Position numbers and translations under genes: made by a program. From Candidatus Timburyella stercoris (GTDB taxonomy: Bacteria > Bacillota > Clostridia > Oscillospirales > Acutalibacteraceae), in the NCBI GenBank assembly GCA_904384255.1, contig CAJFJP010000002.1, positions 1 to 56,534 of the forward strand: 56,534 nt of DNA. The letters are read 5' to 3'. The notes beneath the pieces are model-generated. The model was not told the origin of the DNA. It was given only the letters and a program-made list of their open reading frames with translations, and did not search any database. Positions 44,128 to 52,907 of the stretch are shown piece by piece (positions within the stretch are counted from its first letter, which is position 1; every line of letters begins with the position of its first letter).

Positions 44128-44898
44128 CTAAAGGCTTTGATAGGGTGCAGTTTCGTCCAAAACAATAAATTCTGCGGCGTCAAATTCAGCGTTTAACATA
44201 TCAGCAAGAGGCTTGCAGATAATTCTTTCGGTGCAGAAATGTCCGGCGTCAATAATGCATAATCCCGCCTGCACCGCCTCCAAATACTGGTGGTGCTTAA
44301 TCTCAGATGTCACAAACGCGTCTATATTATTCTCAATGCAAAAGTCAATATATAAATCCGCACCGCTTCCAGAGGATACGGCAACGGTTTTAATTTCTCT
44401 ATCACCGCAGGTAAAATCCACACGCGGCGCATCAAGGCGCTCTTTTACAGTCTGTGCTAAATCCTTTGCTTTAATACTTTGCATAAGCACGCCAAGCCTT
44501 CCAAAGGCCAAGCTTTCGTTTTCTTTAGAATATATCGGCCTTACATCTCTTAATCCAATAATATTTGCCAAAACATCGTTTACACCGCCTGCCGCAGCAT
44601 CAAGGTTAGTATGCGCACAAATTGCGCTTATGCCATGCTTAGCAAGCAGGTAGGGTGCGCTATAAGAGTTTAAAGACTTAATTGGATGAAATATAACCGG
44701 GTGATGGCTTATAATCAGATTACAGCCAGACTCAGCAGCCTGCATAACATTGTGAGGAGTAATATCAAGAGCTATAGCGGCCCTTTTCACAGTCTTAGAC
44801 CTATCCCCGACAAGCAGCCCGACATTGTCCCACTCTGCGCAGCTTTTAAATGGAGCAAATTTATCGATATAATTATAAATATCTCCGACGGTACACAT
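44128..44898 (-). CDS. Nif3-like dinuclear metal-centre protein
   Basis: 256 aa, the single-domain form of the NIF3/YbgI family (often annotated GTP cyclohydrolase I type 2; the true function is uncertain). Metal ligands are visible in SHHPVIFH, AHTNLDAA, TSEIKHHQ and IDAGHFCTE. The family start CTVGDIYNYIDKFAP and WDNVGLLVGD are present. It lies 129 bases after trmK, a pairing common in Firmicutes and probably cotranscribed. Confidence 0.92.
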   Translation of the reverse strand: MCTVGDIYNYIDKFAPFKSCAEWDNVGLLVGDRSKTVKRAAIALDITPHNVMQAAESGCNLIISHHPVIFHPIKSLNSYSAPYLLAKHGISAICAHTNLDAAAGGVNDVLANIIGLRDVRPIYSKENESLAFGRLGVLMQSIKAKDLAQTVKERLDAPRVDFTCGDREIKTVAVSSGSGADLYIDFCIENNIDAFVTSEIKHHQYLEAVQAGLCIIDAGHFCTERIICKPLADMLNAEFDAAEFIVLDETAPYQSL

Positions 44899-45027
44899 AT
44901 TGCCGCCTCCCTAAAACAAATAAGAAAATAAGTCCTGCATTTATGAATGCGGTGACAAATCAAAATAAAAGATGTTATTTTAAAACACCTAATTTGCGCA
45001 GTACAAGCTTAAAAATATAATTACAGT

Positions 45028-45708
45028 TCATTTGATATCGGCAATTTCTTCAATTTTTGCCTTTATATATGATAAGTATGATACAACAGCATAATCTCCA
45101 GTAGCCTTAGCGCCATTTATCCTGTTATCAAGATCCAAACATACCTTTATAAGATAATTGCGGGCAAATAGATCAGTGCTTGGAGCAAGCCGGCCGGTAT
45201 AGCAGAGTAAATCTTCATAATCCACACCGCCGACATATTCAGCGCACATAACTGTATATATTTTCCGTGCGTCGCGCACTGCCTTTTCAGCTATAATATC
45301 AAATCCGTTTGAAAATAAAAATTTTCTAAGCTCATACGCTTTAGTCATAGGTTGCAAAATGAGCCGCTTGTCACCATGCTTAAGCCATGCAGCCGAGTCA
45401 ATCATTTCAGACATAACAAGACCGCCCATTCCACAGATAAAAATATCATCTGCGTCCTGGGCGCCTATAGTTGTAAGGCCGTCGCCAAGTCTTAATTCGA
45501 TAAGACCTGCAAGCCCCGCTGCATCAATATTTTTTTTAGCAGAATTCAGCGGCCCCGTCGCTATATCAGATGCTATTGCTCTGACGGCCCTGCCTGTCTG
45601 CACCAAATATATCGGCAGATAAGCGTGGTCAGTGCCTATATCGGCAATAGCGGCGCCGTCTCTGCAAAACTGAGCTGCCATCAGCAGCCTACTGCTTAAG
45701 CTTTGCAT
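45028..45708 (-). CDS. trmK: tRNA (adenine22-N1)-methyltransferase
   Basis: 226 aa Rossmann-fold methyltransferase that modifies A22 in tRNA. The SAM-binding motif is IADIGTDHAYLPIYL, followed by ASDIATGPLNSAKKNI and the family signature ICGMGGLVMSEMI, with ILQPMTKAYELRKFL downstream. A coiled C-terminal helix region is as expected. It starts three bases after the DUF1858 gene stop without a good ribosome site, so translational coupling is likely. Neighbour of the Nif3-like gene. Confidence 0.95.
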   Translation of the reverse strand: MQSLSSRLLMAAQFCRDGAAIADIGTDHAYLPIYLVQTGRAVRAIASDIATGPLNSAKKNIDAAGLAGLIELRLGDGLTTIGAQDADDIFICGMGGLVMSEMIDSAAWLKHGDKRLILQPMTKAYELRKFLFSNGFDIIAEKAVRDARKIYTVMCAEYVGGVDYEDLLCYTGRLAPSTDLFARNYLIKVCLDLDNRINGAKATGDYAVVSYLSYIKAKIEEIADIK

Positions 45709-45711
45709 GAA

Positions 45712-45909
45712 CTATGCATTCATATGTGAATTGAGCTTTTCTATAAGCTCATTAACATCAACGCCGTGTACCTCACAAGCCTGTTCAATGCTCTCGCCTC
45801 TTGATGCAGGGCAGCCAAGGCAGTGCATGCCCATCTCAAGAAAGTATTCAGCAGTGGTCATATCAGCGTCGAGAATTTCACCTATTAATGTATCTTTAGT
45901 AACTGTCAT
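45712..45909 (-). CDS. DUF1858-domain small protein
   Basis: 65 aa, a single DUF1858 domain (TKDTLIGEILDADMTTAEYF, then MHCLGCPAS). The Cys30-x2-Cys33 pair is conserved in the family, which is often linked to redox or iron-sulfur/hybrid-cluster proteins; the exact role is unknown. The last residues lie three bases from the trmK start, making it the first gene of a trmK/nif3-like operon. AAAGGAT precedes ATG 45909. Confidence 0.9.
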   Translation of the reverse strand: MTVTKDTLIGEILDADMTTAEYFLEMGMHCLGCPASRGESIEQACEVHGVDVNELIEKLNSHMNA

Positions 45910-46420
45910 AAGTTTTCATCCTTTCATTTGAATATCTTAGTTATTAGTATATTACCCGATAGTGCAAATTGCAATACATAAATAATCTTTGGATTTACAT
46001 AAGAGATATATAAACCTGATTTTTTCGGATAATAGAAAAGAAGGAAAGTTTTTTAATAGAGTTTTTTAAAAAGTGCATGAAATAAAGTTTAATTAAGATG
46101 AGAGAAAAATACTTTTATTAAATAAAAAAATTCTGAAAAGCGTATAAATTAATACGGCTGTCTCACACCATGCCGACTGGACATATAAATCCGCTGTGAT
46201 AAACTAATCACAAGGCTTTTTTATAAATATAATATCCGCATGATTATGTAAATATATCATACATTCAATTATAGTTAAAAAAAATAGTCAGGTCATTAAA
46301 AGGGAAATAGAAATCTAATAAAGTCGCATATAGCCGCGAAAGCAATTTTTCTATTTACTCAAATTGTGAGAGCATGTTATCAATAAAGTTATTTATATAT
46401 CTCAGACCGTGCGGCCGCAG
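45910..46420. other. Gene-free interval
   Basis: Contains the promoter for the DUF1858-trmK operon and AT-rich sequence. A small dyad TGTGAT/ATCACA (46195-46212) followed by T6 reads as a terminator on the plus strand, where no gene would need it. Nothing else was recognised. Confidence 0.45.
45946..45974 (-). promoter_or_regulatory. Sigma-A promoter of the DUF1858-trmK operon
   Basis: Minus strand TTGCAA (45974-45969), 17-base spacer, TATACT (45951-45946). Confidence 0.6.
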
Positions 46421-47293
46421 CTATTTTGTATTAATTTTCTTAGAGCAGGCAACAGCCAGGGCGCCGGGTCCAATATGACAGGAAACGCTGAGCGAAAGCG
46501 GATCCATATGTATGTCAAATCCCGGAAAGGCCTGTTCAACCTCTGCTTTAAATTCAAGTGCCGCCTCGGTATTATATGTGTAAGCCATTTCAAGATGCAT
46601 TTTATCCGGGGTAGCGCAGTCGGCAAATCTGCCCTCAAAATCTGCTCTCATAGCATCTATGAGGATTTTTTTAGCCTGCTTAACTCCGCGAGCTTTTGCA
46701 AAAGCATCAAGCTTTTCACCCTGAATTTGCAGCACCGGCTTAATCTGCAGCACAGTGCCGATAGCTGCCGCCGCTGGAGTAACTCTTCCGCCTTTTTTAA
46801 GATATTTAAGCGTATCCACCATAATATAAATGCTCGATTCAAATTTTGCCGCCTCAAGACGTGCTTTAATTTCAGCGGCGCTTATGCCGTTGTTTGCCAT
46901 TTCTAAGGCGTCGAGCACCGACTGCCGCTGCGTAACGGATATTCTCTGATTATTTACTACTTCTACTTTTCCGCCAAAATCTTCGGCAAGCATAGAAGCC
47001 GTATGACATGAAGCGCTCAAACCACTTGACATAGGTATATGAACAATTTCATCATAACTTTCCAGAATACGTCCCCATAAGTCGGTAACATTTCCGACAG
47101 CCGGCTGCGATGTGGAAATTTCTGCTCCCTTTGCAAGAGCATCGTAAAACTCGGCCTGAGTAAGATTAATGTCTTCAAAGCATGCTTTCCCATTTAAGAC
47201 AAAGGGCATAGGCAACACAAATATGCCAAGTTCTTTAGCCTCTGACTGAGTAATTCCGCTGTTGCTGTCGGTACATATAGCTGTTTTATTCAT
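46421..47293 (-). CDS. DegV-family fatty-acid-binding protein
   Basis: 290 aa. DegV/FakB proteins hold a fatty acid for phosphorylation by FakA. The N-terminal CTDSNSGITQSEAKELGI and STSQPAVGN segments and the MSSGLSASCHTASML loop line the lipid pocket; DTLKYLKKGGRVTPAAAAIG is the family hallmark, and the late IGPGALAVAC completes the fold. ATG 47293 follows AAGGAGC; the longer open frame (to 47395) has no site. No fakA lies nearby. A second fatty-acid-binding gene elsewhere is common. Confidence 0.92.
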   Translation of the reverse strand: MNKTAICTDSNSGITQSEAKELGIFVLPMPFVLNGKACFEDINLTQAEFYDALAKGAEISTSQPAVGNVTDLWGRILESYDEIVHIPMSSGLSASCHTASMLAEDFGGKVEVVNNQRISVTQRQSVLDALEMANNGISAAEIKARLEAAKFESSIYIMVDTLKYLKKGGRVTPAAAAIGTVLQIKPVLQIQGEKLDAFAKARGVKQAKKILIDAMRADFEGRFADCATPDKMHLEMAYTYNTEAALEFKAEVEQAFPGFDIHMDPLSLSVSCHIGPGALAVACSKKINTK

Positions 47294-47446
47294 AATAAGC
47301 TCCTTAAAATCAAACTGATAATATTTTAACAAAATTTTACTCTTTTGTGAAGCATAAATTTTTAGCGGGTATGTATAACATGTTGCGAATTGCAACTACC
47401 TATAGAGAAATAACAAAATTATCCTAATCGAATTTGTTAAAAGATA

Positions 47447-47485
47447 AAACCGGCGGCACACTCAAAAAGAGATATACCACCGGCC
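47447..47485 (-). terminator. Probable terminator of the ATPase-TrkA operon
   Basis: On the minus strand CCGGTGG (47483-47477) pairs with CCGCCGG (47456-47450), one G-U, followed by TTTTATCTTTT. It lies about 190 bases past the last gene. Confidence 0.55.
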
Positions 47486-47674
47486 AAAATAAGAAAATAA
47501 GCACCTGTCAACCGATAATTACTTTTTATTAAATCTGCCTATCCACATTTGCTTGCCGTTATATGCACATGCACATTAAGGACTAATTATTCAACGATTT
47601 TGGACTGAGCTTTATAATTAACACATGTTAAAAATTTCCTTAAGCAGATAAGCTTACAACAAATATAAAATAAT

Positions 47675-48349
47675 TTACGCTATATCAGAGCCAAAAATCC
47701 GGTTAAGCTCCTGCATAGAGGTCTCATCGGCAAAAGCGAGAATATGCTGACCTGCCCTTATCACCGTTTCGCCGTGAGGGATAATAAGAGTGTCATCCTC
47801 ATAAATTGCAATAAGCACCGTTTGTGCCGGCAGATTAATCTCCGCAATAGTTTTGTCCACATTAGGAGAACGATAGTCGACATATACGCGGACGATGGAA
47901 TATTCTCCCTTAGACAGCTTCATAAGCGTCATAATAGAATGATAATTCATTTCATCGGCAATCATGTGGCCTATAATGTCCGCCTGATTCATTTTAACAT
48001 CCACACCCATGCCGGCATTAAATAGACGCGCATTTCTTGGATTATTTACACGTGCAACGACTTTTGGCACGTCATATTCAAATTTTGCCATCATTGCCGT
48101 AGTCAGGTTCACCTCGTCAAGGCCAGTTGCACACACAAGAGCGCTGCAGTTCATGACGCCGGCCTTTTCCAGTACCAGAGCATCCGTTCCGTCGCCTACC
48201 ATTATAGCGTCATCGGGAAGGCCGTTCTTTTTCATTGACTGAATAGCCCTTTCCTTGTTTTCAATAACCGTTACATTGTTTCCGTTTTCAATGAGCAAGC
48301 TTGCAATATATGCGCCCACCTGGCCGCCGCCAACAATAATTATTTTCAT
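47675..48349 (-). CDS. TrkA-family RCK protein, second copy
   Basis: 224 aa, an RCK N-domain (KIIIVGGGQVGAYIASLLI, Rossmann nucleotide binding, then VGDGTDALVLEKAGV) followed by a TrkA-C domain (RSPNVDKTIAEINLPAQ, QHILAFADETSM). Such proteins gate potassium channels or transporters by binding ATP/ADP or NAD. ATG 48349 is seven bases after AAAGGAG. It is 18 bases downstream of another TrkA gene, with a P-type ATPase first; no channel subunit (TrkH/KtrB) is present in the window. Confidence 0.88.
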   Translation of the reverse strand: MKIIIVGGGQVGAYIASLLIENGNNVTVIENKERAIQSMKKNGLPDDAIMVGDGTDALVLEKAGVMNCSALVCATGLDEVNLTTAMMAKFEYDVPKVVARVNNPRNARLFNAGMGVDVKMNQADIIGHMIADEMNYHSIMTLMKLSKGEYSIVRVYVDYRSPNVDKTIAEINLPAQTVLIAIYEDDTLIIPHGETVIRAGQHILAFADETSMQELNRIFGSDIA

Positions 48350-48367
48350 TGCCAATCTCCTTTCCGC

Positions 48368-49018
48368 CTACAGCTGCAGCATTTCTCTGGCTTGCACCAG
48401 ATAGTCTCTACGCACAGCAAGATACAGCATGTCATTGTAATCACAGCACATGTCCGCTTCAGGCAGCATGGAATGGCCATGCCTTTCAAGTGCGATTAAA
48501 TTCATTTTACCCTCTATCGTCAAATCCGAAAGCTTTGTGCCAACCAATGCATTAGGCACACGAACCTTTAAAAACTGTACATCTTCGTTGCCAAGCTTGC
48601 GGATAATGCGCCAGCTTCTGTGTCCCTCAAGGCATTCCATAATATTTTCCACGCCAAGCCGAGTAATAGACACAGTATAAATGCCCATTGACTCAAACAT
48701 TCTCGCTCTTATAGGATCGTACATACGCGCTATAACTGTCGGCACATGGAATATATTTTTGGCAATATTTGCAACCACTGCATTAAGCGAGTCACTGCTG
48801 GCACAGCTTATCAGCACATCAGCAGTGGCAATTCCGGCCTGCTCAAGAACTTCTATATCATAGCCTATGCCGCACACCGTACGCCCGGTAAACTCCTCGC
48901 TAAGTGCAAGAAAAGCTTCCGGATTATTGTCTATAATCGCTACATCGTGGTTTTTTCGGACAAGCTGCTCCGATACCATAACCCCGAATTTACCACATCC
49001 TATAACTACTACTTTCAT
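48368..49018 (-). CDS. TrkA-family RCK protein, first copy
   Basis: 216 aa. Rossmann nucleotide-binding motif VVVIGCGKFGVMVSEQLV, the matching acidic residue in AIIDNNPEAF, and GIGYDIEVLEQAGI are as in KtrA/TrkA N-domains; a TrkA-C domain follows. It differs from the second copy in sequence but has the same architecture, so the two may form a hetero-octameric ring. Its ATG overlaps the stop of the ATPase gene (ATGA), implying coupled translation and a shared function with that pump. Confidence 0.88.
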   Translation of the reverse strand: MKVVVIGCGKFGVMVSEQLVRKNHDVAIIDNNPEAFLALSEEFTGRTVCGIGYDIEVLEQAGIATADVLISCASSDSLNAVVANIAKNIFHVPTVIARMYDPIRARMFESMGIYTVSITRLGVENIMECLEGHRSWRIIRKLGNEDVQFLKVRVPNALVGTKLSDLTIEGKMNLIALERHGHSMLPEADMCCDYNDMLYLAVRRDYLVQAREMLQL

Positions 49019-51849
49019 TCATCTTCGCCCCTTTTCGCTCTGATTTTACGCATAATCTTTTTTCTTCCTTCTTCAAGCCCAAAGACAATAAACGGAATAC
49101 ATATTAAATATATCCACTCAATAACACCAATCGGCGCAGTGTTAAATATTCCATGCAGGAATGGAAGATATATAATAGCAATTAATAATAGAATTTCAAT
49201 TATTAATCCAGCATTAATATAACGGTTGCTGAAAAGCCTTCTCTTAAACACAGATTCATAGTCGGTGCGGTTGTTCATGACCATACCAATCTGTGAGAAC
49301 ACGACGCCGGCAAGCATCATTGTTGTAGCCCTAGCATAAGCGGTAGTACCTTCAGCCGCTATCGGAACGCTCGGCCAGCCATTAAGGAAGTTAGCAAGGA
49401 AATATCCGCCTAATGCGAATAATGTTCCAAGCAGACCATACCATATAAATCCGACAATCATTACATTGCGGTTTAACAGCCGTTCCTTTTTAGATCTGGG
49501 TGGCTTTTGCATTACACTGGCTTCGGCAGCCTCGGCGCCCAGTCCCAAGGCCGGCACCATATCTGTACCGATATCGATAGTCAAAATTTGAATAACGGTC
49601 AGCGGCACAGGTATTAAACCTCCTGAAAGCAGATAAACAACCGGAGCCGCTGCTTCCGGCGTATTGCTGTCAAAAATATACCGCAAAAACTTGCGTATAT
49701 TATTATATACTGTGCGGCCTTCTTCAATAGCACGGACAATAGTGGCAAAATTATCGTCGCTAAGAATCATATCAGCAGCTTCTTTTGCCACATCTGTGCC
49801 GGTAATACCCATAGCAATGCCAATATCGGCCTTTTTAAGGGCAGGAGAGTCGTTAACGCCATCACCTGTTACAGCAACAATATTCCCCATTTCCTGCAGT
49901 GCGCATACAATTCGATATTTCTGTTCAGGCGCCATACGTGCAAAAACGACTTCTCCTTCAAGAGCCTGCTTTAAGGCTTCATCATCCATTTCTGCCAGTT
50001 CACTGCCGGATATTACCATTGCATCGTCGCTTTGAATAATTCCTATTTTACGTGCAATGCTTTCAGCTGTAAGGCCATAGTCACCGGTTATCATAATAAT
50101 CTTAATTCCAGCACTGCGGCACAGACTTACGGCATCCTTTACCTCTGCACGCGGCGGATCCTGCATGGCGACAAGTCCAAGAAAGGTTAAATCTCTTTCT
50201 ATATTTTCTGTGTTATATTCGCGTATAGAATCCGGGAGTGTTTCGTCATCCTTTTTCAGCGGACGATAGGCTACCGCTAAAACGCGCAGACCCTCTCGAG
50301 CGTATTTGTCATTGGCAGCCATAATCCTCTCCTTGTCCTCTTGCCGCAGCGGACGCGAGGCAGATACCTCATAACAGCGGCTGCATAACTCAATAATTTC
50401 ATTAGGAGCGCCTTTTACAAATGCAATTCGGCTGCTTCCCTCAAACCGCTCGCGCATTTGATGAATAGTAGTCATACGTTTTCGCCGTGAATCAAAAGGA
50501 AGTTCCATAATCCGCGGGAAATTTTGATTCATGCGCTCAATATCGATGCCGGCTTTCTGAGCAGCAACTCCAAGGCACGCCTCGGTCGGATCGCCGAGTA
50601 CCGTATATCTGTCTTTGCCTTCTTCCGGCGGAATAAGCTTTGCATTTGAGCAAAGCGCCGCGCCGTTTAATAAAAGGCCTAATGCATTGCTCTTTTGAGC
50701 TGTTACAACAGTGTCGCCGTCTTTAATTTCGCCGTGAGGAGCGTACCCCTCACCACTTACAATCATTTCGGTATGCATCATCCATAAATGATTAACCGTC
50801 ATCTCGTTTTGAGTAAGCGTTCCTGTCTTATCGGAACATATAACATTAGTGCATCCCAAAGTTTCGACGGCGGACAATTTTTTAACAAGCGCGTTTTCTT
50901 TAGCCATTTTCTGTACGGCTAAAGCAAGCGAAAGCGTAACCGCCGGCAACAGTCCCTCCGGAATAAAAGCGACGACCATTCCCAAAGCAAACAAGAAAGC
51001 CTCCGCCCATGGATCCTTGACAAACAGCACAGCTACCAGCAGAAAGACAAGTCCAATACCAAAAGCAATGGCGGCAATTTGTTTTGTCAGAATATTAAGC
51101 TCTTTCTGCAGCGGTGAAAGACTTTTTTCAGTATTCTGTGTAAGGTCTGCAATTTTTCCAAATTCACTTTCCATTCCTGTTGCAACTACAAGCGTACGAC
51201 AGGTGCCAGCCGCGGCGGACGTACCGGAAAACACCATATTTTCCGCTTCTAAATAACTGCATTCCTGCTGCATAGCATCTCCGCTTTTGCGGATGGGATT
51301 ACTTTCGCCCGTCAGCGTAGATTGATCAGCGCGAAAATCGTTGCTTGTAAGAATACGGGCGTCAGCGCATATCCGATCGCCCTCTTCCAAAAGCATAATA
51401 TCGCCCGGAACAATCTCTGAAGCAAGTATTTTCATCTCATTTCCGTCACGGATAACGCGGGCATAAGACGGAAGCATTTTCTGAAGAGCATTAGTTGCTT
51501 TTTCTGCTTTAAATTCTTGAAAAAAAGAAAATAATCCATTAATTAAATTAACACAGAAAATGGAAATTCCAAGCTCTGGCGCACCGGAAATAAATGCCAT
51601 AATGCCGCCTGCCCATAACAGCAGCGCCATAAGACTTGTAAAGTTGGCAAGCAGCTTTCTGAACATACTTGTCTGCTTTTTCTGAGCCAACTCATTTTTG
51701 CCATACTTTTCTAATCGCCTTTCAGCTTCTTTCTGGGAAAGGCCGCGCATGTCGGATTCCAAAAGCCTGCATGCCTCCACAGAATTTGCACGAAGTATTT
51801 TCTGTTTAATATCCTGTTTGTCAGTTTCTACCTTGTTATTGTTCTCCAT
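49015..51849 (-). CDS. P2-type cation-transporting ATPase
   Basis: 944 aa. N-terminal cation ATPase domain (RGLSQKEAERRLEKYGKNEL), the actuator TGES loop (STLTGESNPI), the membrane ion site AFIPEGLLPAVTLSLALA, phosphorylated Asp340 in SDKTGTLTQNE, hinge VTGDGVNDSPALKKADIG, and a C-terminal bundle of six helices. The PEGLL sequence in helix 4 differs from the PEGLP of typical Ca pumps and resembles Na,K/H,K-type pumps, so the ion cannot be assigned with confidence. ATG 51849 follows GAAAGGA; GTG 51861 is an alternative. Operon with two TrkA genes. Confidence 0.88.
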   Translation of the reverse strand: MENNNKVETDKQDIKQKILRANSVEACRLLESDMRGLSQKEAERRLEKYGKNELAQKKQTSMFRKLLANFTSLMALLLWAGGIMAFISGAPELGISIFCVNLINGLFSFFQEFKAEKATNALQKMLPSYARVIRDGNEMKILASEIVPGDIMLLEEGDRICADARILTSNDFRADQSTLTGESNPIRKSGDAMQQECSYLEAENMVFSGTSAAAGTCRTLVVATGMESEFGKIADLTQNTEKSLSPLQKELNILTKQIAAIAFGIGLVFLLVAVLFVKDPWAEAFLFALGMVVAFIPEGLLPAVTLSLALAVQKMAKENALVKKLSAVETLGCTNVICSDKTGTLTQNEMTVNHLWMMHTEMIVSGEGYAPHGEIKDGDTVVTAQKSNALGLLLNGAALCSNAKLIPPEEGKDRYTVLGDPTEACLGVAAQKAGIDIERMNQNFPRIMELPFDSRRKRMTTIHQMRERFEGSSRIAFVKGAPNEIIELCSRCYEVSASRPLRQEDKERIMAANDKYAREGLRVLAVAYRPLKKDDETLPDSIREYNTENIERDLTFLGLVAMQDPPRAEVKDAVSLCRSAGIKIIMITGDYGLTAESIARKIGIIQSDDAMVISGSELAEMDDEALKQALEGEVVFARMAPEQKYRIVCALQEMGNIVAVTGDGVNDSPALKKADIGIAMGITGTDVAKEAADMILSDDNFATIVRAIEEGRTVYNNIRKFLRYIFDSNTPEAAAPVVYLLSGGLIPVPLTVIQILTIDIGTDMVPALGLGAEAAEASVMQKPPRSKKERLLNRNVMIVGFIWYGLLGTLFALGGYFLANFLNGWPSVPIAAEGTTAYARATTMMLAGVVFSQIGMVMNNRTDYESVFKRRLFSNRYINAGLIIEILLLIAIIYLPFLHGIFNTAPIGVIEWIYLICIPFIVFGLEEGRKKIMRKIRAKRGEDE

Positions 51850-51903
51850 TTTTCCTTTCACCTGTTAAAATCAATATAAAATCAATATAACGCAAATTAT
51901 TAA

Positions 51904-52067
51904 ATGAGAATACACCACCTCAGCAATTTATACAGGAAGTATAAACAGCACATATTTATTGTTTTCAGCGATATTATTCCGCCGAAAAGGTGTAATTTTA
52001 AATAATAAAAAAGCCCGGAGCCGTCCGGGACTTTATTTACAACTGCCGAACAGGACTTCAATATTAA
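51904..52067. repeat. 164-bp direct repeat, copy 1
   Basis: Closely matches 52728-52890 in the same orientation, with scattered substitutions. Both include a hairpin of CCCGG-type stem with A6 on the left (T6 on the minus strand). Copy 1 lies upstream of the P2 ATPase gene. Confidence 0.85.
52007..52029 (-). terminator. Terminator hairpin inside repeat copy 1
   Basis: CCCGGA (52014-52019) / TCCGGG (52024-52029), with T6 on the minus strand from 52012 to 52007. It sits upstream of the P2 ATPase gene, where it would stop minus-strand transcription from farther right. Confidence 0.6.
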
Positions 52068-52727
52068 AGTCCGGCTCCTTATATTAAAACAGTAATTAGC
52101 AGCGCAGCTGATAAATCCCGAAAATAAACAGAAAAGCTTCTCTTTGACCGACTCCACTACAAGTACATAGTATAAATTACAGGTAATAATAAGTCAATAG
52201 CTCTTTGCGAATTTTAAGGAGGATTTTACAAATTGATAGGAAATTTTACGTACAAGTTTTACCGAACAAATATTTTATATTTGATCAACTTTCCTGCAGC
52301 GTTCTGCCGACCGCAGTGCTTTAAAATATTATGCTCTCTTAATGAACATTTTAATACATAATATAATATTAAAATATATATTTTGCCGTGCTGCAAATGC
52401 TTAAGGCCTGCAGCACGACAGATTTTTACATATTAAATGCCGAGACTATGGTCTTTCATCATGAAATATGCCGATTGCAAAACGACGATATTTATAAATA
52501 TATAATAAGTCCAAGTGAAAAATATTTAGTGACAAGCATAATAGAAATTACGGCTACCTAATTTGCCATACATTACAATATGCTTTATACAATCATTTTT
52601 TTGACATAATACTGAAAAGATGCTTTAAAACAGGTCGCCTTTACATTAAGATATAAATTTACATCATGCAACATACAATATATATGTGACTTTTACTATG
52701 CAAAATTATTTGCTTTAATTGGAGAAA
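52068..52727. other. Gene-free interval between repeat copies
   Basis: AT-rich; no protein-like frame, RNA gene or promoter could be identified with confidence. Confidence 0.45.
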
Positions 52728-52890
52728 ATGAGAATACACCAGCTCAGCAATTTATATAGGAAGTATAAAAGCATATATTTATTATTTTTAGCGATATTAT
52801 TCCACCAAAAAGGTGTAATTTTAAATAATAAAAAAGCCCGGGGACGTCCGGGCTTTTATTTACAACTGCCGAGTAGGACTTCAATATTAA
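52728..52890. repeat. 164-bp direct repeat, copy 2
   Basis: Second copy of the element at 51904-52067. It lies directly downstream of the NAGPA-like gene (minus strand), whose terminator it contains. Confidence 0.85.
52832..52857. terminator. Terminator of the NAGPA-like gene, in repeat copy 2
   Basis: Ten-base stem AAAAGCCCGG (52832-52841) / CCGGGCTTTT (52848-52857), with A and T runs giving function on either strand. Confidence 0.82.
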
Positions 52891-52907
52891 TGCTTAACAA
52901 AATAAAA

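Noticed and set aside
46195-46222. Hairpin followed by T6 as a plus-strand terminator
   Set aside because: Only a 6-bp stem, and no plus-strand gene lies upstream; probably chance in AT-rich DNA.
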